Notes: generated from the sequence alone by a model not told the origin. Shown: positions 9,120 to 18,848, counted from the first letter of the stretch. The stretch is DNA of 64,000 nucleotides from Prochlorococcus sp. MIT 0701 (GCF_000760295.1 NZ_JNBA01000039.1:1-64000); one strand, 5' to 3'. A program made the numbers and translations.

Positions 9120-9498
9120 CTGCATAGGTTCAGTTTGATTTATGAGGCCTTCTTGCCCATTCTCACAAGTGAGGGAGCAAGCCTTTCCCCATTGAATTGA
9201 GTTGTCGCACAATCGAAGTATTGAGATCAATGTTGGTGTTTACTAGCTTGCTTGCAGGTATGGGTAAGTACTAGAAATTGATGAGATTGGTGGCGTCGAT
9301 GAATCAGGATTGATTGATAACGGTTAAGCACTTTACCGGAACAGTTCTTGTCACTGAGATTAGCTTAGATTGAAAAACTGATCACAATCATTCATTGACA
9401 GAGGCTTGCATGTACTCGTGCATCTGCCATGAAGAGAATTCCTCGTCTTATGAATCTCAGAGGCAGTCAAGTGCTGGATCATTTATCGCACCTTTAAT
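9120..9498. other. spacer between methyltransferase and prfC
   Basis: About 380 bases without a convincing open frame, RNA gene or terminator. The right half should hold the prfC promoter; no clear sigma-70 boxes can be defended. Confidence 0.4.
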
Positions 9499-11214
9499 AT
9501 GCACTTGCACCCGCCAGATCTTCGTTACCGCTTGACCTCTCTTCCCGATTCCCCGAGCGCGCCGATTGATTCGGCTTCTTCGATCGATATAGATCAAGTC
9601 CTTGAGGCCTCGTTGGCCGAGGCCATTAGCCGTCGCCGCAATTTCGCGATCATTTCCCATCCGGATGCAGGGAAGACCACCCTTACAGAAAAATTGTTGC
9701 TTTATGGAGGTGCGATCCAGCAAGCCGGGGCCGTTAAAGCTCGTGGTGAGCAGCGCAAGGTGACCTCTGATTGGATGGAGTTGGAGAAGCAGCGGGGTAT
9801 TTCGATCACCTCCACCGTGCTGCAGTTCGATTATGCCGATACCACAATTAATCTCCTTGATACACCCGGACACCAGGATTTTTCTGAAGACACTTATCGC
9901 ACCCTGGCGGCTGCAGATAATGCGGTGATGCTTGAGGATGCAGCTAAGGGTTTAGAACCTCAGACAAGAAAGTTGTTTGAGGTATGTCGCATGAGACATA
10001 TCCCAATCTTTACTTTCATCAACAAGATGGATCGCGCAGGGCGGGATCCTCTGTTGCTCTTGGATGAGATTGAAGCAGAGTTGGAATTAACACCTTGGGC
10101 CGTGAATTGGCCTATTGGTAGCGGGGAGTTATTTCGTGGTGTTATTGATCGCCGGACTAGAAATGTCGTTCTTTTTACACGAGCGGAAAGGGGCCGGCAA
10201 GCTAGTGAGCGTCATCTACATCTTGACGATCCGGAACTGCCAAGCCTTGTCGAGAAGGAGCTTTTGGATCAGGCTTTAGAAGAGTTAGAGCTCTTGGAGG
10301 CAGCAGGTGCAGAGCTTGATCTGGAATTAGTACATGCAGGCGAGTTGACACCTGTGTTTTTTGGTTCAGCAATGACCAATTTTGGGGTAAGGCCTTTCCT
10401 TGATGCCTTTCTTGAGATGGCGCAGCGGCCTGTAGCTCGTTCTACAAGTGAGGGTCCTGTTGATCCTTTGCGTTCGTCCTTCAGTGGCTTTGTGTTCAAA
10501 TTACAGGCCAATATGGATCCTCGCCATCGTGATCGTGTTGCCTTTGTAAGGGTCTGCAGCGGACGTTTTGAAAAGGATATGACGGTGCGTCTAGCACGAA
10601 CCGGTAAATCCATACGTCTATCTCGCCCACAGAAATTATTTGGCCAAGAACGTTCGGTAGTTGATGATGCTTATCCAGGTGATGTTATTGGTCTAAACAA
10701 CCCCGGTATGTTTGCAATTGGCGATACTCTTTATACCGGTTCTCGAGTTGAATACGAGGGGATACCATGCTTCAGTCCTGAGATATTTAGCTGGTTACGT
10801 AACCCAAATCCTTCGGCATTTAAAAACTTCCGTAAAGGAGTTAATGAGTTAAGAGAGGAAGGTGCCGTACAAATTCTCTACGACACTGACCAGAGCAAAC
10901 GGGATCCCATTCTTGCTGCAGTAGGTCAGTTGCAGCTTGATGTTGTTCAGCATCGTTTAGAAAACGAATATGGCGTTCAAACCCGCCTTGAGCCTATGGG
11001 ATTCCAAGTGGCACGATGGGTCAGTGATGGTTGGCCTGCTCTGGATGAGATGGGTCGCATCTTTAATTGCAAGACCGTTCAGGATGCCTGGCAGCGCCCT
11101 GTTCTCTTGTTCAAGAACGAGTGGAACCTTAATCAGCTTCTTGATGATCACCCTAAGTTGGAACTGAGTGCTGTCGCGCCTGTGGTGAGTGGTGTAGAGC
11201 CGATCAGCCTCTGA
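9499..11214 (+). CDS. prfC: peptide chain release factor 3
   Basis: Translational GTPase that recycles RF1/RF2 from the ribosome after termination. G1 SHPDAGKT at 53-60, switch regions with the RGISITSTV signature near 99, G3 DTPGH at 121-125 and G4 NKMD at 175-178 are intact. The C-terminal half has the RF3 domain 2/3 arrangement ([42 protein letters not shown]). The 571-residue length exceeds typical RF3 by an N-terminal extension of about 35 residues with no obvious motif, so the actual start could be internal. The RF3-specific rather than EF-G-like domain 2 makes the call firm. Confidence 0.96.
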   Translation: MHLHPPDLRYRLTSLPDSPSAPIDSASSIDIDQVLEASLAEAISRRRNFAIISHPDAGKTTLTEKLLLYGGAIQQAGAVKARGEQRKVTSDWMELEKQRGISITSTVLQFDYADTTINLLDTPGHQDFSEDTYRTLAAADNAVMLEDAAKGLEPQTRKLFEVCRMRHIPIFTFINKMDRAGRDPLLLLDEIEAELELTPWAVNWPIGSGELFRGVIDRRTRNVVLFTRAERGRQASERHLHLDDPELPSLVEKELLDQALEELELLEAAGAELDLELVHAGELTPVFFGSAMTNFGVRPFLDAFLEMAQRPVARSTSEGPVDPLRSSFSGFVFKLQANMDPRHRDRVAFVRVCSGRFEKDMTVRLARTGKSIRLSRPQKLFGQERSVVDDAYPGDVIGLNNPGMFAIGDTLYTGSRVEYEGIPCFSPEIFSWLRNPNPSAFKNFRKGVNELREEGAVQILYDTDQSKRDPILAAVGQLQLDVVQHRLENEYGVQTRLEPMGFQVARWVSDGWPALDEMGRIFNCKTVQDAWQRPVLLFKNEWNLNQLLDDHPKLELSAVAPVVSGVEPISL

Positions 11215-11290
11215 GCTTTCGGCTTAAATCTGCTTCCCTGATGAAATGGACTCGCGATTCACTGCTCTAGTTAGCCAGAATCGTTAAAGA

Positions 11291-11542
11291 ATGTTTTCAG
11301 TGGTAGTGGACAACCAATGGCTGATACGTCCCCGTGTTGATGGTGGGACTGAGTACGTTTGCTTTCGTGCTCCAAGCTGCAATGATCAGCCTGGAAGGGT
11401 TGAAATGCTAGTTGGCTCCCACCTTCCACCACAGATGCCGTTGCTCAAGAGTAGGCAGTGGATGGGACGGCAAGAGGCTTTGGTTTGTTGCAAACAGCTC
11501 CAGAGCAGCCATGGCTATTGCCATGGCGCACCCCTCTTTTGA
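11291..11542 (+). CDS. DUF1651-like small protein
   Basis: 83 residues, ATG start. The pattern WLIRPR, then YVCFRAPS, then LLKSRQWMGRQEAL and a final HGY...PLF resembles DUF1651, a small family I associate with Prochlorococcus and marine Synechococcus. Its hallmark is a central LLKSR followed by an R-x-EA helix. No biochemical role is known. It lies between prfC and the CPP1-like gene on the same strand. The family match is from memory of the pattern, not from a search. Confidence 0.6.
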   Translation: MFSVVVDNQWLIRPRVDGGTEYVCFRAPSCNDQPGRVEMLVGSHLPPQMPLLKSRQWMGRQEALVCCKQLQSSHGYCHGAPLF

Positions 11543-11580
11543 GCTGATCTCGATACGCTCAGAGTAGTTCTCGTAGAACC

Positions 11581-12276
11581 ATGGCCTCGGGCATCGGCTC
11601 CAGTTCGAATCCAGGGTCGCAGGATCCATACTCCATTCTTGGTCTTGAACCAGGAGCCAGCTTTGAAGCTGTGCAACAAGCAAAGGAAAAGCGGCTTTTA
11701 GAGGTGGGAGATGACCTACAAGCAAGAGCAAGGGTTGAAGCGTCCTACGACGCTGTGCTTATGTCCAGCCTCAAGGAACGTCAGCTTGGCAAAGTGAGCA
11801 ATGCTGCAGTAAGTGCCTCTCAGCGAGAGGAGGTTCAGGTAGTGACAGCAGGACGCAGTGGTGGAAGCAATGCACTGCTTACACGCCTACGCAGTATCAA
11901 TTCATCAAGTTCTAACACCAAGCCTGGAGAATTCTGGCCGAATCTCTCCCTACCTGAAGGTCAGGGCCTGACTGTTCGATTGGTGTTGGGAGGCCTTGCC
12001 TTATTGCTTGTGATTGTTGCTCCTGTTGGTAGTACGGAGCTCATTCTTTCTGTCTCAACAATCGCTCTGTTTTTGAGTCAAATCAGACGAGGTCGTCGCC
12101 CACTTGCATCATTGGGATGGAGTGTCCTCTTGCTCGCTACAGGCTTGATTCTTGGGGGACTCCTCATGCAAGCAATGACAGCTTTGCCAAGCGTTACCCT
12201 GCCGATTACAGGAGATCAGCTTGAGGCGGTGCCAACCGTTTTGTTGCTTTGGGGTGGCGCACTTCTGTTAGCTTGA
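11581..12276 (+). CDS. CPP1-like protein (DUF3353), J-like domain plus membrane helices
   Basis: 231 residues. A degenerate J-domain-like N-terminus (DPYSILGLEPGASFEAVQQAKEKR, about 15-75) lacks the HPD motif, so it should not stimulate DnaK. A low-complexity linker and three to four hydrophobic helices (about 130-230, for example LVLGGLALLLVIVAPVG) follow. This architecture matches the CPP1/DUF3353 family; in plants CPP1 stabilises protochlorophyllide oxidoreductase at plastid membranes. The cyanobacterial role is inferred. Start ATG at 11581. Confidence 0.85.
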   Translation: MASGIGSSSNPGSQDPYSILGLEPGASFEAVQQAKEKRLLEVGDDLQARARVEASYDAVLMSSLKERQLGKVSNAAVSASQREEVQVVTAGRSGGSNALLTRLRSINSSSSNTKPGEFWPNLSLPEGQGLTVRLVLGGLALLLVIVAPVGSTELILSVSTIALFLSQIRRGRRPLASLGWSVLLLATGLILGGLLMQAMTALPSVTLPITGDQLEAVPTVLLLWGGALLLA

Positions 12277-12650
12277 TCAGATAAGACCGATTTAAACAAT
12301 GGCTCGCTTTAACGATCTAGTTAACTGATAAAAAGGCCTATGTTGCTTCTATTAAGCAATTAGATAGTCTTCCAAATTATAGCTCAATTGTATATTAAGA
12401 GCTTCCTTAAGTATGCTTTTGAGTCCTTCAGTAATGAGTCTTAGGGTTGCAATGCTCGTCGGCGCTTAGGCTAATCTTTTGTTTTTATTCAATTTCATCA
12501 ATTACCTATTGATTAAACCCCAGGAAGATGTTTTTAGATCGCTGGACCAATTGGCTTTAACAGTGTTCCTAATGAATGGTTGGCCAATGTGAATTGCTTC
12601 GCTCTGAATTTCGAGTGCGAAGCCAGCTAGTTATTCAAGTTGATATAGGG
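12277..12650. other. convergent spacer
   Basis: About 370 bases between the CPP1-like gene and the ABC ATPase, which converge here. No open frame of note and no hairpin followed by T residues was seen on either strand. Confidence 0.4.
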
Positions 12651-13283
12651 CTATCTAGACACCTTGCGAAGCTTGCCTGAATCGAGCCGATAAGCTGCAC
12701 GTGACCAGCCCTCAAAGAGTTCTGGTTCATGAGTGGCCACGATTAGCAACTGATCTCGAGCAAGATTGGCAAGCAGTTTCAAGACCTCATCACGTACTGA
12801 CCAATCAAGCCCAGCGGTTGGTTCATCAAGCAACAAAATGGTTGGCTTGCGTAGCAACTGAACAGCAAGGGCAAGCCGTCTTTGTTGCCCTCCACTGAGG
12901 CGTTCCGGTGCTTGTCTCATATCAAGCTGAGCTAGCCCAACCTTTTGAAGTGCTTGTGTTTGTGCCCCAGTGGTGAGTCGCCGATGACCTAAGCGCAGCT
13001 CCTGGGCCACTGTTAATCCAAGAAAGTGGCGCTCTGGAAATTGAAATACGACCCCACACATCCATCGCCGTTGACGCTGATTTAAGGGTTTGTGTTCCCA
13101 GTGAATTTCGCCTTGTTGAGCGCTTGCAAGTCCACTGATCACTTCTAGCAGACTGGTTTTGCCACTTCCACTAGCTCCAGCTACCACCACAGGTTGGCTC
13201 GCATGAGCAATGAGATCAACTCCCTGCAGCACAGGCTCTTCAGATGTTGAGGGACGGTATTGAAGGCCTTTCAGCTCCAGCAT
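12651..13283 (-). CDS. ABC transporter ATP-binding protein, ECF/CbiO-like
   Basis: 210-residue stand-alone ATPase: Walker A GASGSGKT at 36-43, Q-loop in FQFPERHFLG (about 80-89), signature LSGGQQR at 129-135, Walker B ILLLDEPTAGLD. The Q-loop context FPERHFLG followed by TVAQELRLG resembles ECF-type (EcfA/CbiO) ATPases that energise vitamin and cobalt/nickel uptake. No membrane partner is adjacent, so the substrate is unknown; a partner elsewhere in the genome is expected. Shorter than a typical EcfA (about 270 aa). Confidence 0.88.
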   Translation of the reverse strand: MLELKGLQYRPSTSEEPVLQGVDLIAHASQPVVVAGASGSGKTSLLEVISGLASAQQGEIHWEHKPLNQRQRRWMCGVVFQFPERHFLGLTVAQELRLGHRRLTTGAQTQALQKVGLAQLDMRQAPERLSGGQQRRLALAVQLLRKPTILLLDEPTAGLDWSVRDEVLKLLANLARDQLLIVATHEPELFEGWSRAAYRLDSGKLRKVSR

Positions 13284-13400
13284 GAGCTCCTCACTTCTCT
13301 TGTCCTAGCAGCTAATGACCCCCCACTTTGATTGATGAATGCTTGCTTATGCAGACGTATATGGTGAATGCCGCGATGATGGAGCCATCGTCGAGCTTTC

Positions 13401-13850
13401 ATGGACGTTCGTTTCCGCGAGGTTGATCCATTCAACTGTTGGCTATGGCTTCACTTTGCCGATGTACCAAGCCAGGGTGAGCAAAATTACGTCGATGGCA
13501 TCTTTGATAGTTGGTACGTGATTGGCCGTTTGGGTGGATTTAATGCTGAGAACCTACAAGTCCATGAGGAAGGTGCGGATCTCAGTTGGATCACTTACGA
13601 CAATGAAGACGCCAGATCGGTGATCCCTGCGCTGATGCACAACATGGGCCAGTTGGAATATCAAGGCTGCTGGGCACGTTGTTGGGTTGATCTTGGTACA
13701 AGTGATGCTGTTGCACTTGATGTCCTGATCAACGCTCTTCAACAAATTGACTCCGATGTGGTGCAGTTGGATGAAGTGCTGATTGGTGGTGTCAATGATG
13801 ACTGGCCTGTTGAGCCCCATCCTGACAGCATCTTCCCTGTGGAGGCCTAA
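13401..13850 (+). CDS. DUF3531 family protein
   Basis: 149 residues, soluble and acidic. The segment YVDGIFDSWYVIGRLGGFNAENLQ (residues 31-54) is the recognisable core of DUF3531, conserved in cyanobacteria and plastid-bearing eukaryotes with unknown function. Start ATG at 13401; the frame is open a little further upstream without a better start. It ends 9 bases before rsmE, and the two are likely cotranscribed. Confidence 0.8.
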   Translation: MDVRFREVDPFNCWLWLHFADVPSQGEQNYVDGIFDSWYVIGRLGGFNAENLQVHEEGADLSWITYDNEDARSVIPALMHNMGQLEYQGCWARCWVDLGTSDAVALDVLINALQQIDSDVVQLDEVLIGGVNDDWPVEPHPDSIFPVEA

Positions 13851-13859
13851 AGCATTCTC

Positions 13860-14636
13860 TTGGCTGAGCTCAGACGCCTTTTGGTTGAATCGCATCGTCT
13901 TGCGGCAATGAAGACTGCGGAGGGGATGTTGTCTCTCACCAAAAACGAAACCCACTACCTACGTCGTGTGCTTCGCCTTCGCCCGGGGCAAAAGGTTGCG
14001 GTTGCTGATGGTATTGGTCACATCTGGGAAGCTTTTCTTCAAGCAGGTGATGTTTTGAAATTTGCCACATCACTGGCTCAACCATGTCTAAACGAACCTT
14101 GCCCTGCCCAACAACTTGGTTTGGCTGTTGTTATCCCAAAGCGTGGCTTTGATGAGGTTTTGAGGATGAGTTGTGAACTAGGCGTAAACCTGATTCAGCC
14201 TCTACGTTCTGATAGGTGTACTCCTCAGGCGGAGGATCGACCATTGCGATGGAAGGTGATCCTTAGGGAAGCTGTTGAGCAATCTGAGCAGCTTTGGCAG
14301 CCAGAACTTTTGCCCTTAGCAGAAGCTTCAACCTTGTGGAAAAGTCCACCAAATAATGCAGTTTTTGCTTTGGCCACCACTCGTCGGCAGGGACTGATTG
14401 ATCTACAACTTTTGATGGAACGATTGACACCAGAAATCAATCAAGTCACCGTTGCCATTGGTCCTGAGGGGGGTTGGAGCCCAATTGAAGAGTGTGCCGC
14501 TGAGGCCGCCGGTTGGGTGCCTGTGGCGTTGGGAGATTCAATCCTGCGCACTTGCACAGCTGCTGTGGCAGCAGCTCAAACAATGGTGTCAAGTCGACGG
14601 ATCAGGTTGTCAAGAGATCAGTCAAGATTTGATTGA
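13860..14636 (+). CDS. rsmE: 16S rRNA (uracil(1498)-N3)-methyltransferase
   Basis: SPOUT-class methyltransferase that modifies U1498 in helix 44 of 16S rRNA. An N-terminal PUA-like segment (HYLRRVLRLRPGQKVAVADG, about 36-55) is followed by the trefoil-knot SAM site: AIGPEGGWS (about 199-207) and LGDSILRTCTAA (about 227-238). 258 residues, usual for the family. The start is a TTG at 13860, which keeps the conserved ELRRLLV beginning; the next ATG would remove it. It directly follows the DUF3531 gene. Confidence 0.93.
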   Translation: MAELRRLLVESHRLAAMKTAEGMLSLTKNETHYLRRVLRLRPGQKVAVADGIGHIWEAFLQAGDVLKFATSLAQPCLNEPCPAQQLGLAVVIPKRGFDEVLRMSCELGVNLIQPLRSDRCTPQAEDRPLRWKVILREAVEQSEQLWQPELLPLAEASTLWKSPPNNAVFALATTRRQGLIDLQLLMERLTPEINQVTVAIGPEGGWSPIEECAAEAAGWVPVALGDSILRTCTAAVAAAQTMVSSRRIRLSRDQSRFD

Positions 14637-14856
14637 ATTCCTGCAGGTTTGTTTTTGATTCTCGCGGCTGCGTTTCAGCTCAATAATGGCAGCGGTTATA
14701 GGCGTCTTTTTCAAGGAAACTTCGATTTCATAGTGGCTTTCTTTGACTCGAGGGCTTGGACTTCTTCCGTGGTTTTCTGCAGAGGCTTTTGAGGTGATAA
14801 TTTTTTCATTGCTGAGATTGAGAAGATCAAAACCGTAGGCTGTTTTTCTGCTTCAT
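14622..14856 (-). pseudogene. possible frameshifted small gene behind rsmE
   Basis: On the minus strand an ATG at 14856 opens MKQKNSLRF and meets TGA at 14829-14827. In the +1 frame the reading continues through FDLLNLSNEKIITS to YEIEVSLKKTPITAAIIEL and stops at 14624-14622, inside the 3' end of rsmE. The combined product would be about 77 residues. The downstream frame is open for some 75 codons, has no ATG or GTG of its own, and looks coding. The junction is CGG TTT TGA T, where skipping one T restores the frame. It could be a broken gene, a sequence error or a programmed shift; chance is not excluded. Confidence 0.35.
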
Positions 14857-14927
14857 GCTCTGGTCTGCCAGATAGCGTCAAGCAATAACCCGCACTTGCT
14901 GTCTTTTGTCCAATTTGGCGAAGGGCA

Positions 14928-15695
14928 GTGCTATCAAAGTTGATGCTTTTTTCTAATCCGACTCTGGCTCAATGGCTCTGGGCTTTTGCTCTCAATGCTC
15001 TATTGATTGCGGTGGCCCAGAGGCTGCCATTACTCACTTCCACCGGATGGGTTCATGCCGGGGCACTAGGCACCATCCTCTGGGGATGTCTTGGCTGGCG
15101 CGGTTGGCTTGCGGTTGTGATCTATCTCGTCCTGGGATCGATGGTCACCCGTCTTGGGATGGCCCAGAAGAAGCTCGCTGGCCTTGCTGAGGGACGTGGT
15201 GGCAGGCGTGGGCCTGAAAATGTCTGGGGATCTGCAGCCACTGGTGCTGTAGTGGCAATCCTGATCAAACTGGACCTTGGTTCGCAGTCTTTGTTGATGA
15301 TCGGCTTCGCAGCAAGTTTTGCTGCGAAACTTGCTGACACCTTCGGCAGTGAGATAGGCAAACGTTGGGGCCGAACCACTGTGCTCATCACCACACTGCG
15401 TCCTGTACCTGCTGGTACGGATGGCGCCATCAGTCTCGAGGGCACTCTCGCAAGTGCCCTTGGCAGTCTTTTGATGACGTTCGTGATGGTCTCCCTCTCA
15501 CTTCTGCCTTTTGGTCCCCAGGCGATCTTGGTTGCTTTGATTGGCTTGTTGGCCACTCTTATGGAGAGCCTTTTAGGAGCAGTTGCTCAGAACAGAATTA
15601 GTTGGCTGAGTAATGAACTTGTTAATGGTTTACAGACAAGCTTTGCTGCTGTTTTTGCCATCGCAATCGGCGCTTGGCTTGGATTGGCTGCTTGA
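14928..15695 (+). CDS. DUF92 membrane protein, phytyl-phosphate kinase (VTE6)-like
   Basis: 255 residues with six to seven predicted membrane helices. The conserved glycine-rich block GRGGRRGPENVWGSAATG (about 89-106) and FAAKLADTFGSEIGKRWG (about 130-147) identify the DUF92/TIGR00297 family. The plant member VTE6 phosphorylates phytyl phosphate to phytyl diphosphate, salvaging phytol from chlorophyll for tocopherol and phylloquinone. That activity is inferred here. The GTG at 14928 could be replaced by ATG at 14943. Its last 74 bases overlap the end of the convergent sigma factor gene. Confidence 0.87.
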   Translation: MLSKLMLFSNPTLAQWLWAFALNALLIAVAQRLPLLTSTGWVHAGALGTILWGCLGWRGWLAVVIYLVLGSMVTRLGMAQKKLAGLAEGRGGRRGPENVWGSAATGAVVAILIKLDLGSQSLLMIGFAASFAAKLADTFGSEIGKRWGRTTVLITTLRPVPAGTDGAISLEGTLASALGSLLMTFVMVSLSLLPFGPQAILVALIGLLATLMESLLGAVAQNRISWLSNELVNGLQTSFAAVFAIAIGAWLGLAA

Positions 15696-16590
15696 TGAGC
15701 TCATCAGATTTGTTTGCGGACCAAAGTTGGAGTTGTTTAATTAAACCTCGTAAAACCCTTCGCAGGACTCTCTCCTTCATCTTTTCGCGCTTTGCTAACT
15801 CTCTCAAGCTGATGTCATCAATGTAATGGGCGTAAAGCAAGTGTTGCTGGTGGGGTGTTAGACGCTGCATAGCCTTTTTCAGCCATTGATGTTGCAGATC
15901 AGGCTCTTTCAGCTTTGGTGACTTGAGCAGTTCCAATAATGGGACTCTCTTCTCAGCATGATTGCCTCCTGTTGAAGTCTCTCTGGCATCAAGAGCTACA
16001 AGGCGTGTCTGCCATACAGCTTCGACAGCTTTTTGCCAGCGCTCTGAACTTACATCTAATTGTGCAGCCAGCTGTTCTTCAGTGAGCGGGTTTAACCCAT
16101 CATTCTGTTGAAACTGTTGGAGTCTCATGCCGCGGGTATATAGGTCTCTCAGTCGCCAGGGCACTCTCACGATCTGGCTTCTGTCTCTGCGGAAATGGAG
16201 GATCTGGCCGTTGGCACGGGCCATTGCATAACTGCTTATTTTAAATCCACGATTGGCATCGAATTTTTCCATCGCCATGATTAATCCCAGTCTTGCTTCT
16301 TGAATTAGATCATCCAGTTCCTCTGCGCCACGGGTGGCCTGGCGAGTTGCTGCAAGGTGAGCCAATCCCAAGTGTTCAACTACAGCCTGATTGCGTTTTT
16401 GTATCGATTCGGGCAAAGAAAGAGAACCCTTATAGCCAGATCGCTTCGCCCTCTTTGTCATCAAGGTCTTGCAAGAAGTTTGTGCCATGACTTGACTTTC
16501 TGTTGACTTGCTTAACTGTCTGCTTTTCTGCAGCGCTGGTAAACCAACTAAAGGATGAACATCAGATTCCTTAGGGGTGATTTCAGCCAA
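15622..16590 (-). CDS. sigma-70 family RNA polymerase sigma factor (alternative)
   Basis: 322 residues. Region 2 is clear: DDLIQEARLGLIMAMEKFD, then FKISSYAMARANGQILHFRRD (2.3-2.4), followed by region 3 (VPWRLRDLYTRG) and region 4 with a helix-turn-helix (LTPHQQHLLYAHYIDDISLRELAKREKMKE). Region 2.3/2.4 departs from the group 1/2 consensus, and region 1.2 is absent, suggesting a non-essential sigma factor of the marine picocyanobacterial type. The first 80 or so residues are low-complexity. It overlaps the GDSL gene start-to-stop by 8 bases, so it belongs to the same transcript; its 3' end overlaps the VTE6-like gene. Confidence 0.9.
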   Translation of the reverse strand: MAEITPKESDVHPLVGLPALQKSRQLSKSTESQVMAQTSCKTLMTKRAKRSGYKGSLSLPESIQKRNQAVVEHLGLAHLAATRQATRGAEELDDLIQEARLGLIMAMEKFDANRGFKISSYAMARANGQILHFRRDRSQIVRVPWRLRDLYTRGMRLQQFQQNDGLNPLTEEQLAAQLDVSSERWQKAVEAVWQTRLVALDARETSTGGNHAEKRVPLLELLKSPKLKEPDLQHQWLKKAMQRLTPHQQHLLYAHYIDDISLRELAKREKMKERVLRRVLRGLIKQLQLWSANKSDELIKQPIQAKRRLRWQKQQQSLSVNH

Positions 16591-17263
16591 CCGTAGGAGT
16601 GAAATTTGTTAGTTGTTCGAGCTGTGCCCACTCCAACAGTGATGTCCATGTCATCACCCGTTGGTGGATCCAGTCATGTCCATCTGAGTTGAGATGGATA
16701 CCATCGGGTTCGATCCAGCTGAGCCAGTCAGGTTCATTGAGCATGGCGTTGTGCAACGGCAGAAATGGCACATCAACCTCTAGACAGGCTTCCTCAAGCT
16801 GTGCTTCATAAACCGACCCCGATTGGTTTGAATACCAGAGGCATTGCGCAAATGGCATTACAGCTTCATCGACAGGAGTGAGGCCCATCACCATCACATT
16901 CGTGAGGTGTTTCATCTCTGTCAGCATTTGCTGCAGGCCAAAGCGAAAGGCCTCTGCTGTCAGTTGGGGCCGTCCATCGGGTCGTCCAATACGTGCTGTG
17001 TCATTGAGGCCCACCGCCAGTAGAACTGCATCAGGAACCTGACGACGGAGTTCGCCTCGACTTTGCCATTCTTTTAGCCAGCGTTTTGCAACGCTTTCCA
17101 GCCCATCGCCTCGAATTCCAAGGGGGTAGACCACTGGGGCATCAGGGAGACTCATCCATTGGCAGCGAAGACGTTCACACCATCCGCCCCCCTCTCGATC
17201 TCCCCATCCATAAACACCACTGTCACCAATGACAACGAGTCTCTTGTATGTATTCGCCATCAC
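16583..17263 (-). CDS. GDSL/SGNH family hydrolase
   Basis: 226 residues with SGNH blocks: GDSGVYGWGD near residue 13 (nucleophile Ser), the Gly of block II around 40, GLNDTAR (block III Asn) and PDGIHLNSDGH (block V Asp-x-x-His). No signal peptide is evident, so it should act in the cytoplasm as an esterase/lipase/acylhydrolase of unknown substrate. Starts ATG at 17263 or the adjacent codon. It follows phnE by 19 bases and overlaps the sigma factor gene by 8. Confidence 0.88.
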   Translation of the reverse strand: MMANTYKRLVVIGDSGVYGWGDREGGGWCERLRCQWMSLPDAPVVYPLGIRGDGLESVAKRWLKEWQSRGELRRQVPDAVLLAVGLNDTARIGRPDGRPQLTAEAFRFGLQQMLTEMKHLTNVMVMGLTPVDEAVMPFAQCLWYSNQSGSVYEAQLEEACLEVDVPFLPLHNAMLNEPDWLSWIEPDGIHLNSDGHDWIHQRVMTWTSLLEWAQLEQLTNFTPTVG

Positions 17264-17282
17264 ATCGACAAGTGGAACCTGA

Positions 17283-18848
17283 TCAGCTTTGTAGGTCTAC
17301 AACCATAGGCAGCTTTTTAGTGAAACCAGTCCAGTGATATCGCAAGCGATCAGTGATCGATTCTCCGATCAAGGTTAGAGCTGTGAAGACCGTGATTAGG
17401 ACACTTACCTGTGCCCAGTTGAACGAACCAAGAGATTCGATCAACTGCCAGCCCAGTCCAGTACCCCCAACCAGGCCAACTACCACGGTTTCACGCAAAA
17501 TCACGTCCATTCTGTATGCGGCATAGGCTAAATAGCTACGGCTTTGGCCGCTAAAGCATCCATAGAGCCAAGCCGATCGTGCTCCGGCGCCAGTCGCGCT
17601 TAAGGCTTTCAAATTGTTGTCGCTTTGTTGGTCAAGTCCCTCTTGTAAAAGGCGACCCATCACTCCAATGTTGTGGGCTCCAAGTGCCAGAGCAGCAACA
17701 GCCAGACTCGGTTTGCTGAAGAGCAGCAAAAATAGAGCAGTAAGAGGGATTGGGATCAGTCTTAGCAGTCCCCAGATGATTCTCTGTATTGCTATTCCCA
17801 GCCTGCTTGGCCAAAGCATCATTGCTAGTGGCGGTGTTCCGATAGCTATTCCTGCCGCTAACACTGTTAGTAACATCGTGCTGCTGATTAGTTGGATCCA
17901 TGGGAGAGCGTGAATAGCGTTTACTAGCTCATCAACCGTTGGTAATGGAAGGGGACTCCAGTGAAGAGGTTCTCCTAGATTAATGTCAACTGCATTAAGC
18001 CAGGGAATACTTAGTGCGCATAGAATCAATAAAACAATCAACATTATGAAAATTTGCCAAATGCCATTCTTCGAAAATTTAAAATATCGACGTATCAAAC
18101 TTAATATCTGTTCAAGACTAAACATCACTGCAGCCAGTAACCATAAAGCTGTCCATACGTCATTGAATTGAAGAGATTGAAGTGCCAGTTGAAGGTCAGT
18201 CCCAATACCACCTAATCCAAAAACCCCCAACACGGTGGCCCCTCTTAATGCGCATTCAAGTCGATATCCGATGTAACTCAATAAGACAGGCCCCATCGCA
18301 GGGCCAAGAGCTGTAATCAAGGCGGAAGAGGAGCCCGCTCCAGCCTGTTTTAAGCCCCTCAAGGCTCGACGATCCTGGGTGTCAAGTTGATCGCTGACGA
18401 CTCGAGCAACAAGTGAGGTGTAAGGAATGACGATTGCAACAATTGCCACCCAAGGGCTCAACCCAACCATTTGAAGTAACAACAAACCCCATAGCAGTTC
18501 GTGAATTGCGCGTGGTATTGCCAAAATTCTACGAATCCAAATCGCTGGCCAGCTTTCACCTAAAAAGGTCTCCCAAACCACCCTGGCGCTTGCTATACCA
18601 AGACAAATTCCGCATATTGAACTTAATGACCAGCTAAGAAGAGCAGTGGCCAAAGTGATCTGTATTCCTCTAAATCCACTTTGAACGACCTCTGCTTGAA
18701 TAGATGGATGAACGGCAGCGCAAATAAACTCCCATAGAAGAGTAGCTCCACCATTGTGGAAACTTATGAATATGGAAATAAGCACAGGCAATAAAGCCAG
18801 TGCTGGCCAAAGACTCAGGATTGGAGGAGTTGGACTGAGGCGCCTCAT
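17283..18848 (-). CDS. phnE: phosphonate/phosphite-type ABC transporter permease, tandem-fused
   Basis: 521 residues, twice the usual PhnE. Two homologous permease halves each carry a cytoplasmic coupling loop: first half DTQDRRALRGLKQAGAG (about 158-174) ending in LGVFGLGGIG; second half DQQSDNNLKALSATGAG ending in VVGLVGGTGLG. The fusion puts both permease subunits in one chain, so one copy suffices per transporter. About twelve membrane helices. It overlaps phnC by 4 bases. Substrate (phosphonate, phosphite or phosphate ester) cannot be decided from sequence. Confidence 0.9.
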   Translation of the reverse strand: MRRLSPTPPILSLWPALALLPVLISIFISFHNGGATLLWEFICAAVHPSIQAEVVQSGFRGIQITLATALLSWSLSSICGICLGIASARVVWETFLGESWPAIWIRRILAIPRAIHELLWGLLLLQMVGLSPWVAIVAIVIPYTSLVARVVSDQLDTQDRRALRGLKQAGAGSSSALITALGPAMGPVLLSYIGYRLECALRGATVLGVFGLGGIGTDLQLALQSLQFNDVWTALWLLAAVMFSLEQILSLIRRYFKFSKNGIWQIFIMLIVLLILCALSIPWLNAVDINLGEPLHWSPLPLPTVDELVNAIHALPWIQLISSTMLLTVLAAGIAIGTPPLAMMLWPSRLGIAIQRIIWGLLRLIPIPLTALFLLLFSKPSLAVAALALGAHNIGVMGRLLQEGLDQQSDNNLKALSATGAGARSAWLYGCFSGQSRSYLAYAAYRMDVILRETVVVGLVGGTGLGWQLIESLGSFNWAQVSVLITVFTALTLIGESITDRLRYHWTGFTKKLPMVVDLQS

